DNA from: Tilletia caries
Taxonomy: Eukaryota > Basidiomycota > Exobasidiomycetes > Tilletiales > Tilletiaceae
Reading direction: 5' to 3'
Length of the DNA stretch: 64,000 bases
Assembly: GCA_032718865.1 (NCBI GenBank)
Contig: JALUTQ010000003.1
Span: 2,092,001-2,156,000, forward strand
Shown piece after piece: positions 10,612-21,755 of this stretch (position 1 is its first letter; the number at the start of each line of letters is the position of its first letter). The notes under the pieces are model-generated. The model worked only from the letters and a program-made list of their open reading frames with translations, searched no databases and was not told the origin of the DNA. Position numbers and translations under genes: made by a program.

Positions 10612-13600
10612 TCAACCGCTCTTCCACTTCGAGTTCTCCGTGAACCGACTCTGCCGCTGAGGACCCGAACTACCAGATGCCCCCGCAGACGACGACCCAG
10701 CCCCCGACCCATTCGTACCCGCACCGCCACCATTCGCAGCCCCATTGCCCTGCTGCCCCTGCTGCGGGCTCGTAGGCGACATCTGCGGGCTCGTCGGACT
10801 ATACTGCGGGCTCGTGGGCGAGTACGCGGGCGAGGCGGGCGAATACTGCGGACTCGTCGGCGAATATTGCGGGCTCGTTGGCGAGAAGGTCGGCGAGGTC
10901 GGCGAGTATCGGGGCGAGACTCCGTTCGCACCCGCGTTGAAGCGGGGCGAGGAAGGTGAGTACGCTGGCGATGCAGGGCTGTGGGGAAATTTTTGTCGAG
11001 ATGTAGAGTAATGTCAGTGAGGGCAATTGCAAAAAAAAAAAATGGAACAAGCTCTTAGACAGAGCGAAACACACCTGTACTGCGGACTAGTCGGACTGTA
11101 AGCCGGACTCGTCGGACTCGGCCCCGCCCCACCCCGTCTCGCCCCCGCATAACCCGGACTCGCCGGACTATACTGCGGGCTCGTCGGACTATACTGCGGA
11201 CTCGTAGGGGAATACTGCGGACTACTCGGACTGTAATTCGCCCGCGGACTCGTAGGGCTATACGTCGGACTCGTAGGACTATACTGCGGACTACTCGGAC
11301 TGTACGCCTTCGGGCTCGAGGGACTGTAATTCGGACTCGCCGGACTGAACGAAGGCGACGTCGGCGAGAAACTGGGCGAGGTGGGCATGTAACCGGGCGA
11401 CGTGGCAAAGTTGAGCCCGGGCGACGTCGGACTGTACCGCGGGGACGTCGTCGCCAGTCCACCGGCCAGGAACGGACTCGTCATGTACGCCGCGGGACTG
11501 ACGGGCGAGTAACCAGCTGGCGACTGCGGCGAGTAATGCAACGCGCCTCCGGGACTCGAGCCGCCGCGCATGGGCGACATCCCAAACGGCAACGGCGCAT
11601 CGCCCATCGGATCCGCATTGTACGTCATCAATGGCGACCAGTTACCAATGTTCGCGCCTTCGTCCTGCCCATAGACCGACTGCGACTGCATGTACGGCGT
11701 CATCATCCCCCCGGGCGTCTTACTGCCCGTCGGGTCCAGCCGCAGCGCCATCGCAGCCTGCTGCGGCAGCCGATGATCAATCACCACGTCCTTCACCATC
11801 TCCACGTCCAGCTTGACGTCAAACGCGCCCGTGCCCATGGGTGCGATCTGGCCCAGCAACACGTTCTCCGCCACACCCCGGCAGTCATCATACTCGCCCA
11901 TCGCAGCCGCATCGACCAAGATCTCGACCGTCTCCTCGAACGAGCACCGCATCAGCGCACCCGCGCTCGTCCGGTTGATCCCGTGCCGCGTGATGGCCAT
12001 CAGCGTGCCCTGGCTCGTCATAATGTCGCACAGCATCGCCAGATGGCGGTAGTTCACATACGAGCCGTCAAACTCGATGACCATCCGCATCTCGCGCAGC
12101 AAGGAAGCCCGGGCGGCCTCTATGCCGAACGTCTTGAAGACCTCCACACAGTTGTTCGACAGCGTCCGGGCCGGGTCGACGCCCTCCAGCGCGAGCACAT
12201 CCTTCAAGTTCGACCCATCCGTCTCCAACACCCACTCCTCGATGTTCTCCCATTGGCCCGTAGCCTCATTGATCCGCTGATGCGTCTTGCCCTGGTGCAC
12301 AATAAACGCCTTCTTGATCCCCGTGACGCCCTTCAGGTCAATGTCCGACAACATCTCCCTCGCCAACGTCCGCAAAAAGTCGTCATCGGCCTGGTCAAGC
12401 TCCTTGTCAGGATCGTTGTCCACAATCCGGATCCGCAGCACGAGCTCCTCGGCGTTATCCTCCGAATGCATCACAAAGATGTCGTTCCCAAAGACGTCGT
12501 TCAGCTTGCCCGCCACCTCCGCCATTGTCAACCCTTTATCGAGCATCTGCGCCCGGTTCAGCGTGATACGCAGCAGCCACGGCGACTGCCGCTCCAGCGT
12601 AGCCTCGACCTCGTCATCCGGAATGGCAAAGAAGGCCTCGACGAAGTCCTTATCCGTCTCGATTATCGTCCCGCTCGGATCAGGGTCGTAGAAGATCTCG
12701 ACGGCAGAAGCGAGTGTCGAAAGCTTCGTGTGCGTCAGCTTCGTCTGGATCTGCTTCGCCCCCTGCTCCGTGTGGTTGTACGGCTTCTGCAGGTACACCG
12801 TCAACGAGGGCGTCTTGACGTTCTCCGCACAGTTGATAATCTCCTTCAGACGCGGCACACCCAGCGTCACATTCTTCGACGACACACCGGCGTAGTGGAA
12901 CGTGTTCAGCGTCATCTGCGTCGCGGGCTCTCCGATACTCTGCGCAGCCAGACAGCCACACATCTCGCCCGGGTGCGCGACCGACTTCGCGAACTGGGTC
13001 TCGATCTCTCCCAGGATCCACTCAAACGCAGCCTTGTTGATCCGGAGCGTCTCAATGACGTGCTTGCTCGCCAGGTACGCCCGCAAGTGGATGCTGAACA
13101 GCAGCGTCGCATTGTGCTGCGCCTCAAGACTGATCGGGTCCTTGCCGCGGATGACGAACAGCCGAGTGAGCGTGTCCCGGAGACCCCGAATGATCTCCTC
13201 CGGCGACAGGTCGCTCGGCTTCCGGTGATCAATATGAAACTGCTGCCGGGCATTCATAACCAACCGCGCAATATTGAGCGGCAGCATCGCCTCATTCCGA
13301 TCATGCTTGAAAATCTCCCGCCGCAACGTGTCCCGATCCGACTCGAGCTGGGTAAACTCGTCGTCGAGCAGGTCCTGCAAGTCCTGGGACCACTCCGCAA
13401 GCCCGGGCAGGAGGGTACCCTTCTTGAAGCCGCCCTCGTGCAGATCGACCCGGAACCGCTTCCGGAACTCGGAGTCGCTGAGCTTGTGCGTGATCAGGAA
13501 CTGCTTCTCGACCATCGCCCCGTCCAGGCCGTCCTCGCCGTACGAGAACTGGATAATGTGGTTCATCGAGTTACGCACCGTGCCGTCGTAGCAGACCATC

Positions 13601-16600
13601 ACATCCTCGAGCGCCTTGATCAAGCGGCGCTGGATGTAGCCCGTCTCAGCCGTCTTGACAGCCGTGTCAATCAGACCTTCCCGACCGGCCATGGCGTGGA
13701 AGAAGAATTCCTGCGCGGTCAGACCGCGCAGGTACGAGTTCTCCACAAAGCCACGGCTTTCGGGACTGAAGTCGTCCTTGGTGAAGTGCGGCAGGGTGCG
13801 GTATCGGAACCCAAAGGGCACGCGCTTCCCCTCGACAATCTGCTGTCCGACACAGGCCGACATCTGGGAAATGTTGATGAAGGACCCCTTGGAGCCAGCG
13901 ATGACCATCTGCTTCACATTGTTCCAGTCCGGCAGCTTCTTCTCGGCCTCCGAACCGACGGTGTCACGGGCCTTGTTGAGCGTCTGGTTCACGTTCGACT
14001 CAAACGACTCGCGGATCGTCATACCCGTCTCCGCCTTCAGCGTCGCGAACCGGGCCATCTGGATGAGGTTGTCGACCTGCGCCTTCGCCTCCGCAATGGT
14101 CTGGGTGATGAACGACGCCGTGCCCTTGTCGGCCACAGTGTCACCAATGCCGATACTGAAGCCATTGTGAAGGAGCCAGTAGTTGACCACGCGTTGACAG
14201 CCTCCAAAGAAGTCGCGGCAAACGACGGGACCCTTCTCTCGGAAGATGATATGGATCAAACCTCCGGCCGAGGCACCGACGACCTTCTTGTTGATGACGC
14301 CGTACAAGATCTCGCCATTCTCGATGTGCACCCCACCGTCGCCGACATTGTTACTGTCCGACGTGATCCGTTCGCCCAAAAAGACATTGATCCCCTTCGG
14401 GATGCACATGCTCAGAATCTGCTTGCCGGACCAGTACGGCTTCGGCTTCAGGATGCACGGCATCGGCACCACGCCGTCCCACTCGGGCACCCAGAGCAGC
14501 ATATTCTGCACCTGCGTAAAGTCGAGCAGACAGTCCCGCAGGGTGAACTTCCGCACGCCACACAGGGTGTCCTGCACGATGCCCATCACGGGCTTGTTCG
14601 CCTGCGGGGACACAATGTTCCGCGCGACCCAGGCGATCTGGCTGAGCTCAGCTCGGGTCTCCTCGCTCTGCGGTACATGCAAGTTCATCTCGTCGCCGTC
14701 AAAGTCGGCATTGTACGGAGGCGTGACCGAAAGGTTGAGCCGGAAGGTCGAATAGTTCATAATCTTGATGCGATGGCACATCATGCTCATCTTGTGGAGC
14801 GAAGGCTGCCGGTTGAAGAGGATAAAGTCGCCATTCTTGAGATGGCGCTCGACGATCCAGCCAAATTGCAGGGCGAGCTCGGCGTCTTGTCGACGGTACT
14901 TCAGATCGATACGCTCGCCGGTGTCGCGGACGACGTATCGGGCGCCGGGGTCGCCGTTGGGACCGTTGCGAACGAGTTGTTGTAGATATGAGATATTGTA
15001 TGGAGTGACTGTATAGAAATCGCTGTCAGCTGAGAACAATCCCAGATTGGGGTGGGGGGTCAATCACCAAAACTCACCTCGTTCAGGGTAAGTTAGATTC
15101 CTTGCAATGCTTTTTGGTACACCGACCTCATCCAGTTCGAGGTTGGGGTCGCCGGTAATGACAGTCCGGGCCGAGAAATCGACACGCTTGCCCATGAGAT
15201 TCCCACGGAGACGGCCTTCTTTACCCTTCAAACGGGAGCGGATCGACTTGATCGGTCGACCACTCTTTTGCATCGCCTGGGGTATGCCGGCGATGTCGTT
15301 GTCCATGTAGGTAGCCACATGGAACTATATAGAAAAGAGAAGTGCAGAAGGGTCAGGAATATGGGAGGTTCCGTGTGGAGACGGAAAACGGAGAGTGACA
15401 GACGCACCTGAAGCAGATTTTCGTAGTCGACCATGAGATGGGGCGGGACACCTTCGCGCTCCAGCTGACGCAGACTATTGTTCGCCTTGATGATCTCAGC
15501 AAGCTTATAGGTCAAGTCATCCTCTCCTTTACCCATGCCTCCCTCGACGATGCCCGGACGCACGGGGGGCGGTGGGATCGGCAACACGGTGATGATCATC
15601 CAGTCCGGCCGGGCGTGCTCTTCGGAGAGACCGAGGAGCTCGATGTCCTCGGACGACATCTTCTTGAGGATCTGGTAGGCCTCTGAGGCGGGGAGAAGCT
15701 TCTTCTCGACCTGACCCTTGGCCGCTCCTTCGTCCTCCTCATCTTTACCCTTCTTCCACTGGGTGAAGAGCTTGAGGCCGTCCTTGCGGATGGCAGGCTG
15801 GTTGTGTCCGCATCCGCCGTGTCCGGGGAGGAGTTGCCCGTCGTCGTTGAAGTCGAGGTCGTCGTCGTCCCTGATGGGGTCTGCTTCGCAGATGTTCTTC
15901 TTGCTGCAGTGCTCCCATACGCGCTGGAATCGCTTTTTGCGCATGCGGTTGCTCTTGGTGGCGCCGATGATGGCTTGAAAGATGGGGTCGGTGTTCTGTG
16001 GACAGAAGGGGGTTAGAGATCTGTATTTATGGCTGACTGGGATGGATGGATGCAAAATGGAACGTACGACATCGGACTTGAGCTTGCCACAGTGAGTGCA
16101 TACACACTCCAGAATCTTCTTGACCTTGCCGATGAAGCCGATGTGGTAGACCGGCCTTGCGAGATCGAGGTAACCAAAGTGGCCGGGACACTCTGCCATG
16201 CCCTCGCCACAGGTCTGACACTTGAAGTTGCGATCGATGGTGCCGAGGCGCATGTCGGAGAGGCCGCCTACTTTGGGGCGACGTGTGGTCTCCTCTATGG
16301 TTTCTGGGAATTCGATCTTGCATACTGCGAATGCTCGCTGTGATGGGCGAGGGAGAGGTGGGAAGAAGCAAAGTGAAAAGACGGGTGAGACCCTTGATCT
16401 GACTCTAAGAGAGATCGAGATCGAGATCGAGATCCGTCTTTGGTCGGAGGGGATGGCAAACACTTACGATCTCTGTGTGGATGTGAAGGTGAGAGGCGAG
16501 GATGGGATGAAGGATGGGGGCGTGGGTGTGGAGATCGAGAGAGAGAGAGAGAGAGAGAGAGAAGAGAGTGGATGAGCAACGGCTGGGTGGGAGAGTGAAG

Positions 16601-16714
16601 CGGGAGAGAAGTGGAAGAAGAGGACGCACCCTCAGGACTGCATACGCCGAACTGTACCTCCCTGACGGGGCGGAGGGGCGCCTTGGACTCTGCGAAGCGG
16701 TAACCGGCGGACAT
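10612..16714 (-). CDS. RPB1: DNA-directed RNA polymerase II largest subunit
   Basis: Catalytic subunit of RNA polymerase II. Exons by consensus and frame: 16714-16630, a 5-nt microexon 16472-16468, 16337-16068, 15995-15408, 15324-15078, 15008-11075 and 10978-10612, giving 1,831 residues. Visible landmarks: the N-terminal zinc module ([16 protein letters not shown] and [12 protein letters not shown]), [20 protein letters not shown], the metal A site [10 protein letters not shown], and the bridge/trigger region [18 protein letters not shown]. The C-terminal domain has roughly 25 YSPTSPx-like heptads, Gln often at position 7, interrupted by Gly/Ala-rich breaks, and ends in a Gly/Ser-rich linker and a basic tail. 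The last heptads lie in a separate exon. The 4-kb exon is intronless. It shares a divergent promoter with RPN5. Confidence 0.97.
16468..16472 (-). other. RPB1: 5-nt microexon of RPB1
   Basis: Reads AGATC between acceptor CCACACAG and donor GTAAGT. Joining exon 1 (ending GAGG), these five bases and the exon starting at 16337 yields [15 protein letters not shown], which matches the conserved RPB1 N-terminus (family form SPEEIR followed by an isoleucine-glutamate strand). Skipping it joins exon 1 to exon 3 out of frame and destroys that motif. Confidence 0.85.
16525..16566. repeat. GA/CT microsatellite in RPB1 intron 1
   Basis: Alternating GA on the plus strand, so CT-rich in the RPB1 transcript. 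It lies about 55-95 nt upstream of the microexon acceptor. It may add a pyrimidine tract; that role is inference. Confidence 0.8.
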
Positions 16715-17158
16715 GGTGTGTGTGTCTCACGATGTTGCAGTGAAGCAGTCGCGAGAGTGGGCAGACGGACAGAGCGTTGCGTGGATGGGCGCACGCTGGG
16801 CGCTGAGCAGAGGAAGGGAGATTCGCAGGATCCGCGTCGAGTGCTGGGTGCTGCTGTGGGAGAGAAGGGTGCGTGACTGTCGCTGCTGCTGCTGCTGCTG
16901 CTGTGGTGGTGATCGCGTCGGAGTGGCGGATGCGGATGGCAAGACCGAGTGCGTCCAGAGCGAGACCGAGAGCGAGAGCGAGAAGGAGGTGCGCATCCAC
17001 AGTGAGTACGCTCTCTCGGCCGAGTGGGGCTGCCACGTGATCAGCGAGTGAGAGGAGAGCCGCGTCCACTTGACGATCAGCCTGCAGCCAGGGAGCGAAT
17101 TCAGCACTGGCCACCACCACCACCATACATACATACACTCAGCATACACACCAGCACG
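16715..17158. promoter_or_regulatory. Divergent promoter between RPB1 and RPN5
   Basis: 444 bases separate the two start codons. Contains CTG/CAG triplets near 16880-16905 and CCA and ACAT microsatellites just upstream of RPN5. No individually assignable element. Confidence 0.5.
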
Positions 17159-18951
17159 ATGAGCACAGCAGAGAAGAAGCAGGAGGCCGACTTCACCCCC
17201 GACGTCGATGCGCTCCTCCCACGCGCACGCCAGCTCGCACACGCAGGACAGCTCACAGAAGCACTCGAAAGCATCGCAGCACTCGAGAAGAAGGCTCGCA
17301 ACGTGAGTGCATCTCTCTCTCTCTCTCTCATAAGAAGCAGCACTCACCTCTCTCTCCCCCCACACAGGCCGCCGATCTGCTCAGCACCACACGCCTCCTG
17401 CTCTCCGCCATCCTGCTCGTGCGCAGCGTGCCCTCACCACAGAACACAGACATCGACCTCCTCAACGACACCATACACTCCCTCAGCAAGAAACATGGAC
17501 AGCTCAAACAGGCAATCACCCGCATGGTACAGCTCGCAATGGCATTCCTCAGTACACCCGTACACCCAGACTCAATACCGCCACCACCAACAGCAGACGT
17601 ACCCATGGAAGACACGCCTAACAAGGAGGACAAGCCCAAGCCCAAGGAAGAGCCCAAGCACACAGACAGCAAGAAGAAGGGCAAGAAGTCCACCCTCGCA
17701 GAAGTCATCGACCCCAACGAGAACCGCGAAGGCCAGCTCGCAGAGTCCATCGTAGCCCTCATCAACGAAGGCAAGCAAATCGGCGACACCGGCCTCGCCC
17801 CCGAATCCCGTCTCAAGCTCATCGAAACCCTACGCACAGTAACCGAGGGCAAGATCTTCGTCGAAGTCGAACGCGCACGCGTCACCCTCATGTACTCCCA
17901 CATCCTCGTCGCCCAGGGCAAGATCTCAGAAGCGGCCGACGCACTCGGCGAACTCGCCGTCGAGACCTTCGGCTCCATGGAACGACGCGAGAAGACGGAG
18001 TTCATCCTCGAGCAGATGCGGCTGAATCTCGAGCGCGGGGACTATAACAAGACGAACGTCCTCTCCCGCAAGATCAACACCAAGTTCTTCGACGATGAGA
18101 AGCAGCATGATCTCAAGCTTACTTTTTACGACCTCATGATTCGATATGCGCTTCATGAGGGCAAGTTTCTTGATGTGTCCAAGTACAACCGCGAGATCTA
18201 CACGACGCCGCGCATCCGCTCCGACCTGCCGCGCTCCAACGAGGTCCTCCAGCACATCATCACCTTCCTCGTCCTCAGTCCGTACAACAACGAACAGTCG
18301 GACCTCATGGCCCGCGTCGAACTGACAACCGAGGGCGGCCTCGATCGCGTGCCGGAGTACAGGAACTTGCTCAAGTGCTTCACCACGCCGGAGCTCATGC
18401 GCTGGCCTGGCATCGAGACGCTCTATGGGCCTATGCTTCGTGCCACTCCCGTCTTTGCCCAGTCCGACGCGGGGGGCGAGAAGCGCTGGGAGGAACTGCA
18501 CAAGCGCGTCGTTGAGCATGTACGTCTGCCCTCTCTCTCTCTCTCTCTCTTTGTGACTAAAGGAGCAAGCTGACCATCTCCCCACAATCTACAGAACATC
18601 CGCGTCGTATCCAAGTACTACACCCGCATCACCCTCCCCCGTCTCTCCCAACTGCTCGACCTCCCGCAACCCCAAGCCGAATCCTCCCTCGCGTCCCTCG
18701 TCTCCTCCGGAATCGTATACGCCAAGATCGACCGGCCCGCAGGGATCGTGAACTTCGAGCGCAAGAGGACGCATGAGGACGTCTTGAATGCGTGGAGTGG
18801 GGATATGCAGAAGTTGTTGGATTTGGTCGAGCGCACGAATCATTTGGTCGCGAGGGAGATGAGTGTGCAGAGGGCGGGGCTGTTGCCTGCGCCTGCTGCC
18901 GGGGCCGGAGCCACTGTCGGAGCGGGAGCGACGGCAGGGGCGACGGCGTAG
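17159..18951 (+). CDS. RPN5: 26S proteasome regulatory particle lid subunit Rpn5 (PSMD12)
   Basis: Scaffold subunit of the proteasome lid with a PCI domain. Exons 17159-17302, 17368-18519 and 18595-18951 encode 550 residues. The N-terminal helical repeats (DALLPRARQLAHAGQLTEALE), the central LNLERGDYNKTNVLSRKINTKFF, LKLTFYDLMIRYALHEGKFLDVSKYNREIY, and the C-terminal PCI winged helix (VSKYYTRITLPRLSQLLDL, VYAKIDRPAGIVNFERK) are diagnostic. It is about 100 residues longer than yeast or human Rpn5, owing to a Lys/Pro/Glu-rich insert near residues 135-170 and a Gly/Ala-rich tail after the last conserved helix. The stop lies in a tandemly duplicated block (separate entry). Both introns are CT-rich. 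Confidence 0.95.
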
Positions 18952-19125
18952 GGGACCATGGAGCGGCGGCGCAGTTGACCAATCCCGCTCCGGCAGGAGC
19001 GACGGCGTAATGCACCATTCTTCCCCTTATTTCTCTGTGACCCTTGCTGCTGCTGCTGCTGCTGGAGCGGGAGCGACGGCGTAGTGGACCATTCTTCCCC
19101 TCTTGTTTCTCTGTCATCCTTTTCC
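18935..19125. repeat. Imperfect tandem duplication across the RPN5 stop codon
   Basis: The block GGAGCGACGGCGTA plus following bases occurs at about 18,935, 18,999 and 19,067. The second and third copies also share about 40 downstream bases (ACCATTCTTCCCCT then a TTTCTCTGT segment). The first TAG ends RPN5, so the copies encode extra stop-bearing tails in the 3' UTR. Confidence 0.75.
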
Positions 19126-19364
19126 CCCCACCAAATGAATGGCATCCTCTAAATTCTTCGTGGGAGCATCTTCTACTGATACACTTGGGGGAGTAGTGAC
19201 TGTATGGGGTGGAGCGAGTGCTGAGGGCAGGGAGATGGAGGGAAGCGGTGTGCGGAAGTCGATTTCTGAGGGCCAGGCGTCATGTTGCCAAATCGCTGTG
19301 CGGAGTTCGGTTCCCTGAGAACAGGAAGACGAATCAAAGTGTCGTGCAGAATAGAAGGCAGAAC

Positions 19365-21438
19365 CTATCGCTCGCTCGCGGAGCTCTGTCTAGTCGACGC
19401 CCGGCCCGTCTCGAACAAGACCTGCGCAAAAAAAAAAAAAAACAAAAAAACAAGGTCAATCTCTCTCTTTCTCTCTCTCTCAACGTCCACGAAAAGGACT
19501 AACTCACATCAGGCTTGAACGGCCACAGCTTGAACATCCGACTCAGACCTGCCCACTGGGATGTCGTCAGTGTCGTCACCGTCTGCGCGGGGTCGATGTG
19601 TTCTTCCGGTGCGCCGCGCGTGTTCAGCATGTTGATCACGTTCTCTGCCCCTGGCGCTATGCGTCTTTCGAGCGACGATGGGGGGGTGGGGTGTTAATCA
19701 GAGAATGAGAAAGACATGGGGAAAAAAAAAGGGGATCAACTCACTTCATAGCAGCCTCCACGCTCTGCCCCCTCAGCACAAACAACATCCTCGTCAAATA
19801 CTCAAAAACCTCAAACGTCTCCGGCTCAATCTGCACAACCGCCTTCGGCTCCAACATCAACCACCCAATCCCCAACTTCGTCGATGCGGCTGGTACGTTT
19901 GAGTTGGGGATGGCGCGGCCGCTGAGGAGGAGGCGGGCGCCGACGGGCTGGCGGAAGGGGTAGAAGTGGGAGGCGTAGGGCTCGAGGAAGTGGGGTGGGA
20001 GGGGGGTGGGGAGGACGTTGGTTAGACAGTTGGTTACGGCGCTGACGCGGGTGTACTTGCTGTCGCCCGGTGGGGCCGTGACGCGCTGTAGGACGACGGA
20101 GTAGTTGTGAAGGATTAGTAGTTGTTGGGTAAAGCCCTCCCTGGAAACAGAACAGGAAACCACGCGCTAACTCACGGAGAGCATGTTCATGTTCATGGTG
20201 AAAGCGAGACGCATGCGCGTGAAGCGGAAGAGCCATCTTCTCGTAGCGATGGCAAAGATGATCTGCGCATACAGCTGGTCGCCATATACACTACTCGGCA
20301 ACTGAGCAACGAAGAGTAACGGCGAGTCGGCTGAATCGAAACAAAGAGACAGTTTTCAATTCCCCCCCCTCGCTTTCTCTATCGACAAAAAGACGACTCC
20401 AGTGGGAGATGAACTCACCCGTCCAGCTAGGATCGTTCGCAAAGACAGGCTCCTTGTACACCTCGGTCGAGAAGGAGGTCGGCTCGCCCGTACTGGACTG
20501 AATGCGGTCCTTGAGGTGGTCCAGATGGCCGCCGTTGAGGATGTCGTCATACGAAGGCCAGAAGTAGGCCGATTTGGGGATGACGGTGAGCTTGTGGCCG
20601 AATTCGGGGTCGGCTTGGAGGGGCTGGGTTGGGAAATGACGGAGTGAGCAGAATTCACGGGAGGAAGAGTGGGTCAGCGTGGGGGACTCACGGAGAGGTA
20701 TTTTAGATGTTTGACGTTGTCCTCCATGGCGATGACTTTCTCGACGGCGGGATGGCGCATGAGTAATCTTGTGAGAATGCCTGGACCTGCCCGTTCAGAA
20801 GCACCGAGCGAGTGTAAACTGAGAGTCAGCAAGAACAGTTATATCTTTGCGCGGGGGGGAAGGGAAGGACACACACCTGGATAAGCCTCAATGATCGTCG
20901 TCTTCCCGCCCTTCTTCGCCAGCTGGTCTAGCCCCAGCGAGTCAACCAACGCGCCCGCCGTCTCCCGATTAGCAACCATATACCGACTGCCACTAAAAGC
21001 GCGTAACGGGGAGAAGTTCTTCATCCACTCCGACACGTGGGGCAGATGCGGATGATGGAAGACGTCGAGCGAGTTATCGTTCACGCCCTCCGCTTTGGCA
21101 TAGGCGAGCTCCTGCGAGTTCCGTCGCTTTCGCACGGGCGGCAAGTTCTCGTTCTCGTTCGCGCTCGCGCTGTCCGGGTTGGACCCAGGGGGCCGGCCGC
21201 GTTTTCTGGGTTCGAGCGCGGGAATCACTTTGGGCGGGCGGCCGCGTTTTTTCTTGTTGGGTGGTCCTTCGTCTGTGGACTTGCACCGCGGGCTTGAGCA
21301 TGGTGAAGGCCAAGGCGATGCTGGTCCGAGGGGGAGACCGCTCGGACCGGCGACCACGGACCGCGAGACCGGCAGGAGCAGGAGCCCGGGGGAGAGGAGG
21401 GAGAATCCGGCGTGTCTTGCTGCTGTGCGGACCGTCAT
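19365..21438 (-). CDS. Mitochondrial transcription factor 1 / mtTFB-like rRNA dimethylase-fold protein
   Basis: Likely mitochondrial initiation factor or rRNA adenine dimethylase relative. Exons by hand: 21438-20877, about 20790-20697, about 20625-20420, about 20330-20176, about 20146-19745, about 19664-19509, 19421-19365. The start gives a Ser/Arg/Leu-rich mitochondrial presequence-like leader. Two AT-hook-like cores (KKKRGRPPK and RKRGRPPGS) follow, then the SAM-fold entry region (SRYMVANRETAGALVDSLGL; motif I EAYPGPGILTRLL, spliced at the glycines), IAMEDNVKHLKYL and LLFVAQLPSSVYGD. The classical catalytic N-L-P-Y is replaced by QLPS, as expected for an Mtf1-type factor that lost methylation, though this is inference. 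It is convergent with RPN5 and divergent from RLI1. No gene symbol is given because Mtf1 and mtTFB cannot be separated here. Confidence 0.8.
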
Positions 21439-21755
21439 GTCCTGTGCTGTTGCTATTATGGAGCACTGCCTGATGCGGTCCGTCGGTCGGAGGTGGTCGA
21501 TGTGCGAGTGCGAAGATCTTCGGATATCGCGGCACACAGGCACTCGGCCGAGAGGGAGTCACGTGGTTACACTCACTCTCCAAGTCCCAACACCAACTTT
21601 TGCATTTGTAAGTTGTGACCGCAGCCCGCGCTTTCTTCGATCTTGACGGCGAGCGCCTCAACAACGACAGCGGCGACAACACGCACAGCACAAATAAACA
21701 ACACACACACGCGCAGCAGCACCACGCACCACGCACCACGTGATCATCGCCAGCC
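21439..21755. promoter_or_regulatory. Divergent promoter between mtTFB-like gene and RLI1
   Basis: 317 bases between the two starts. Holds an ACAC/GCAC-rich stretch and the CACGTG palindrome at about 21,737, a possible bHLH-type site. Function is inferred from position only. Confidence 0.4.

Noticed and set aside
11536..14985. A 1,149-codon plus-strand open frame
   Set aside because: It is exactly antisense to the RPB1 coding exon and is Arg/Leu/His-rich in the way expected for the complement of GC-rich coding DNA.
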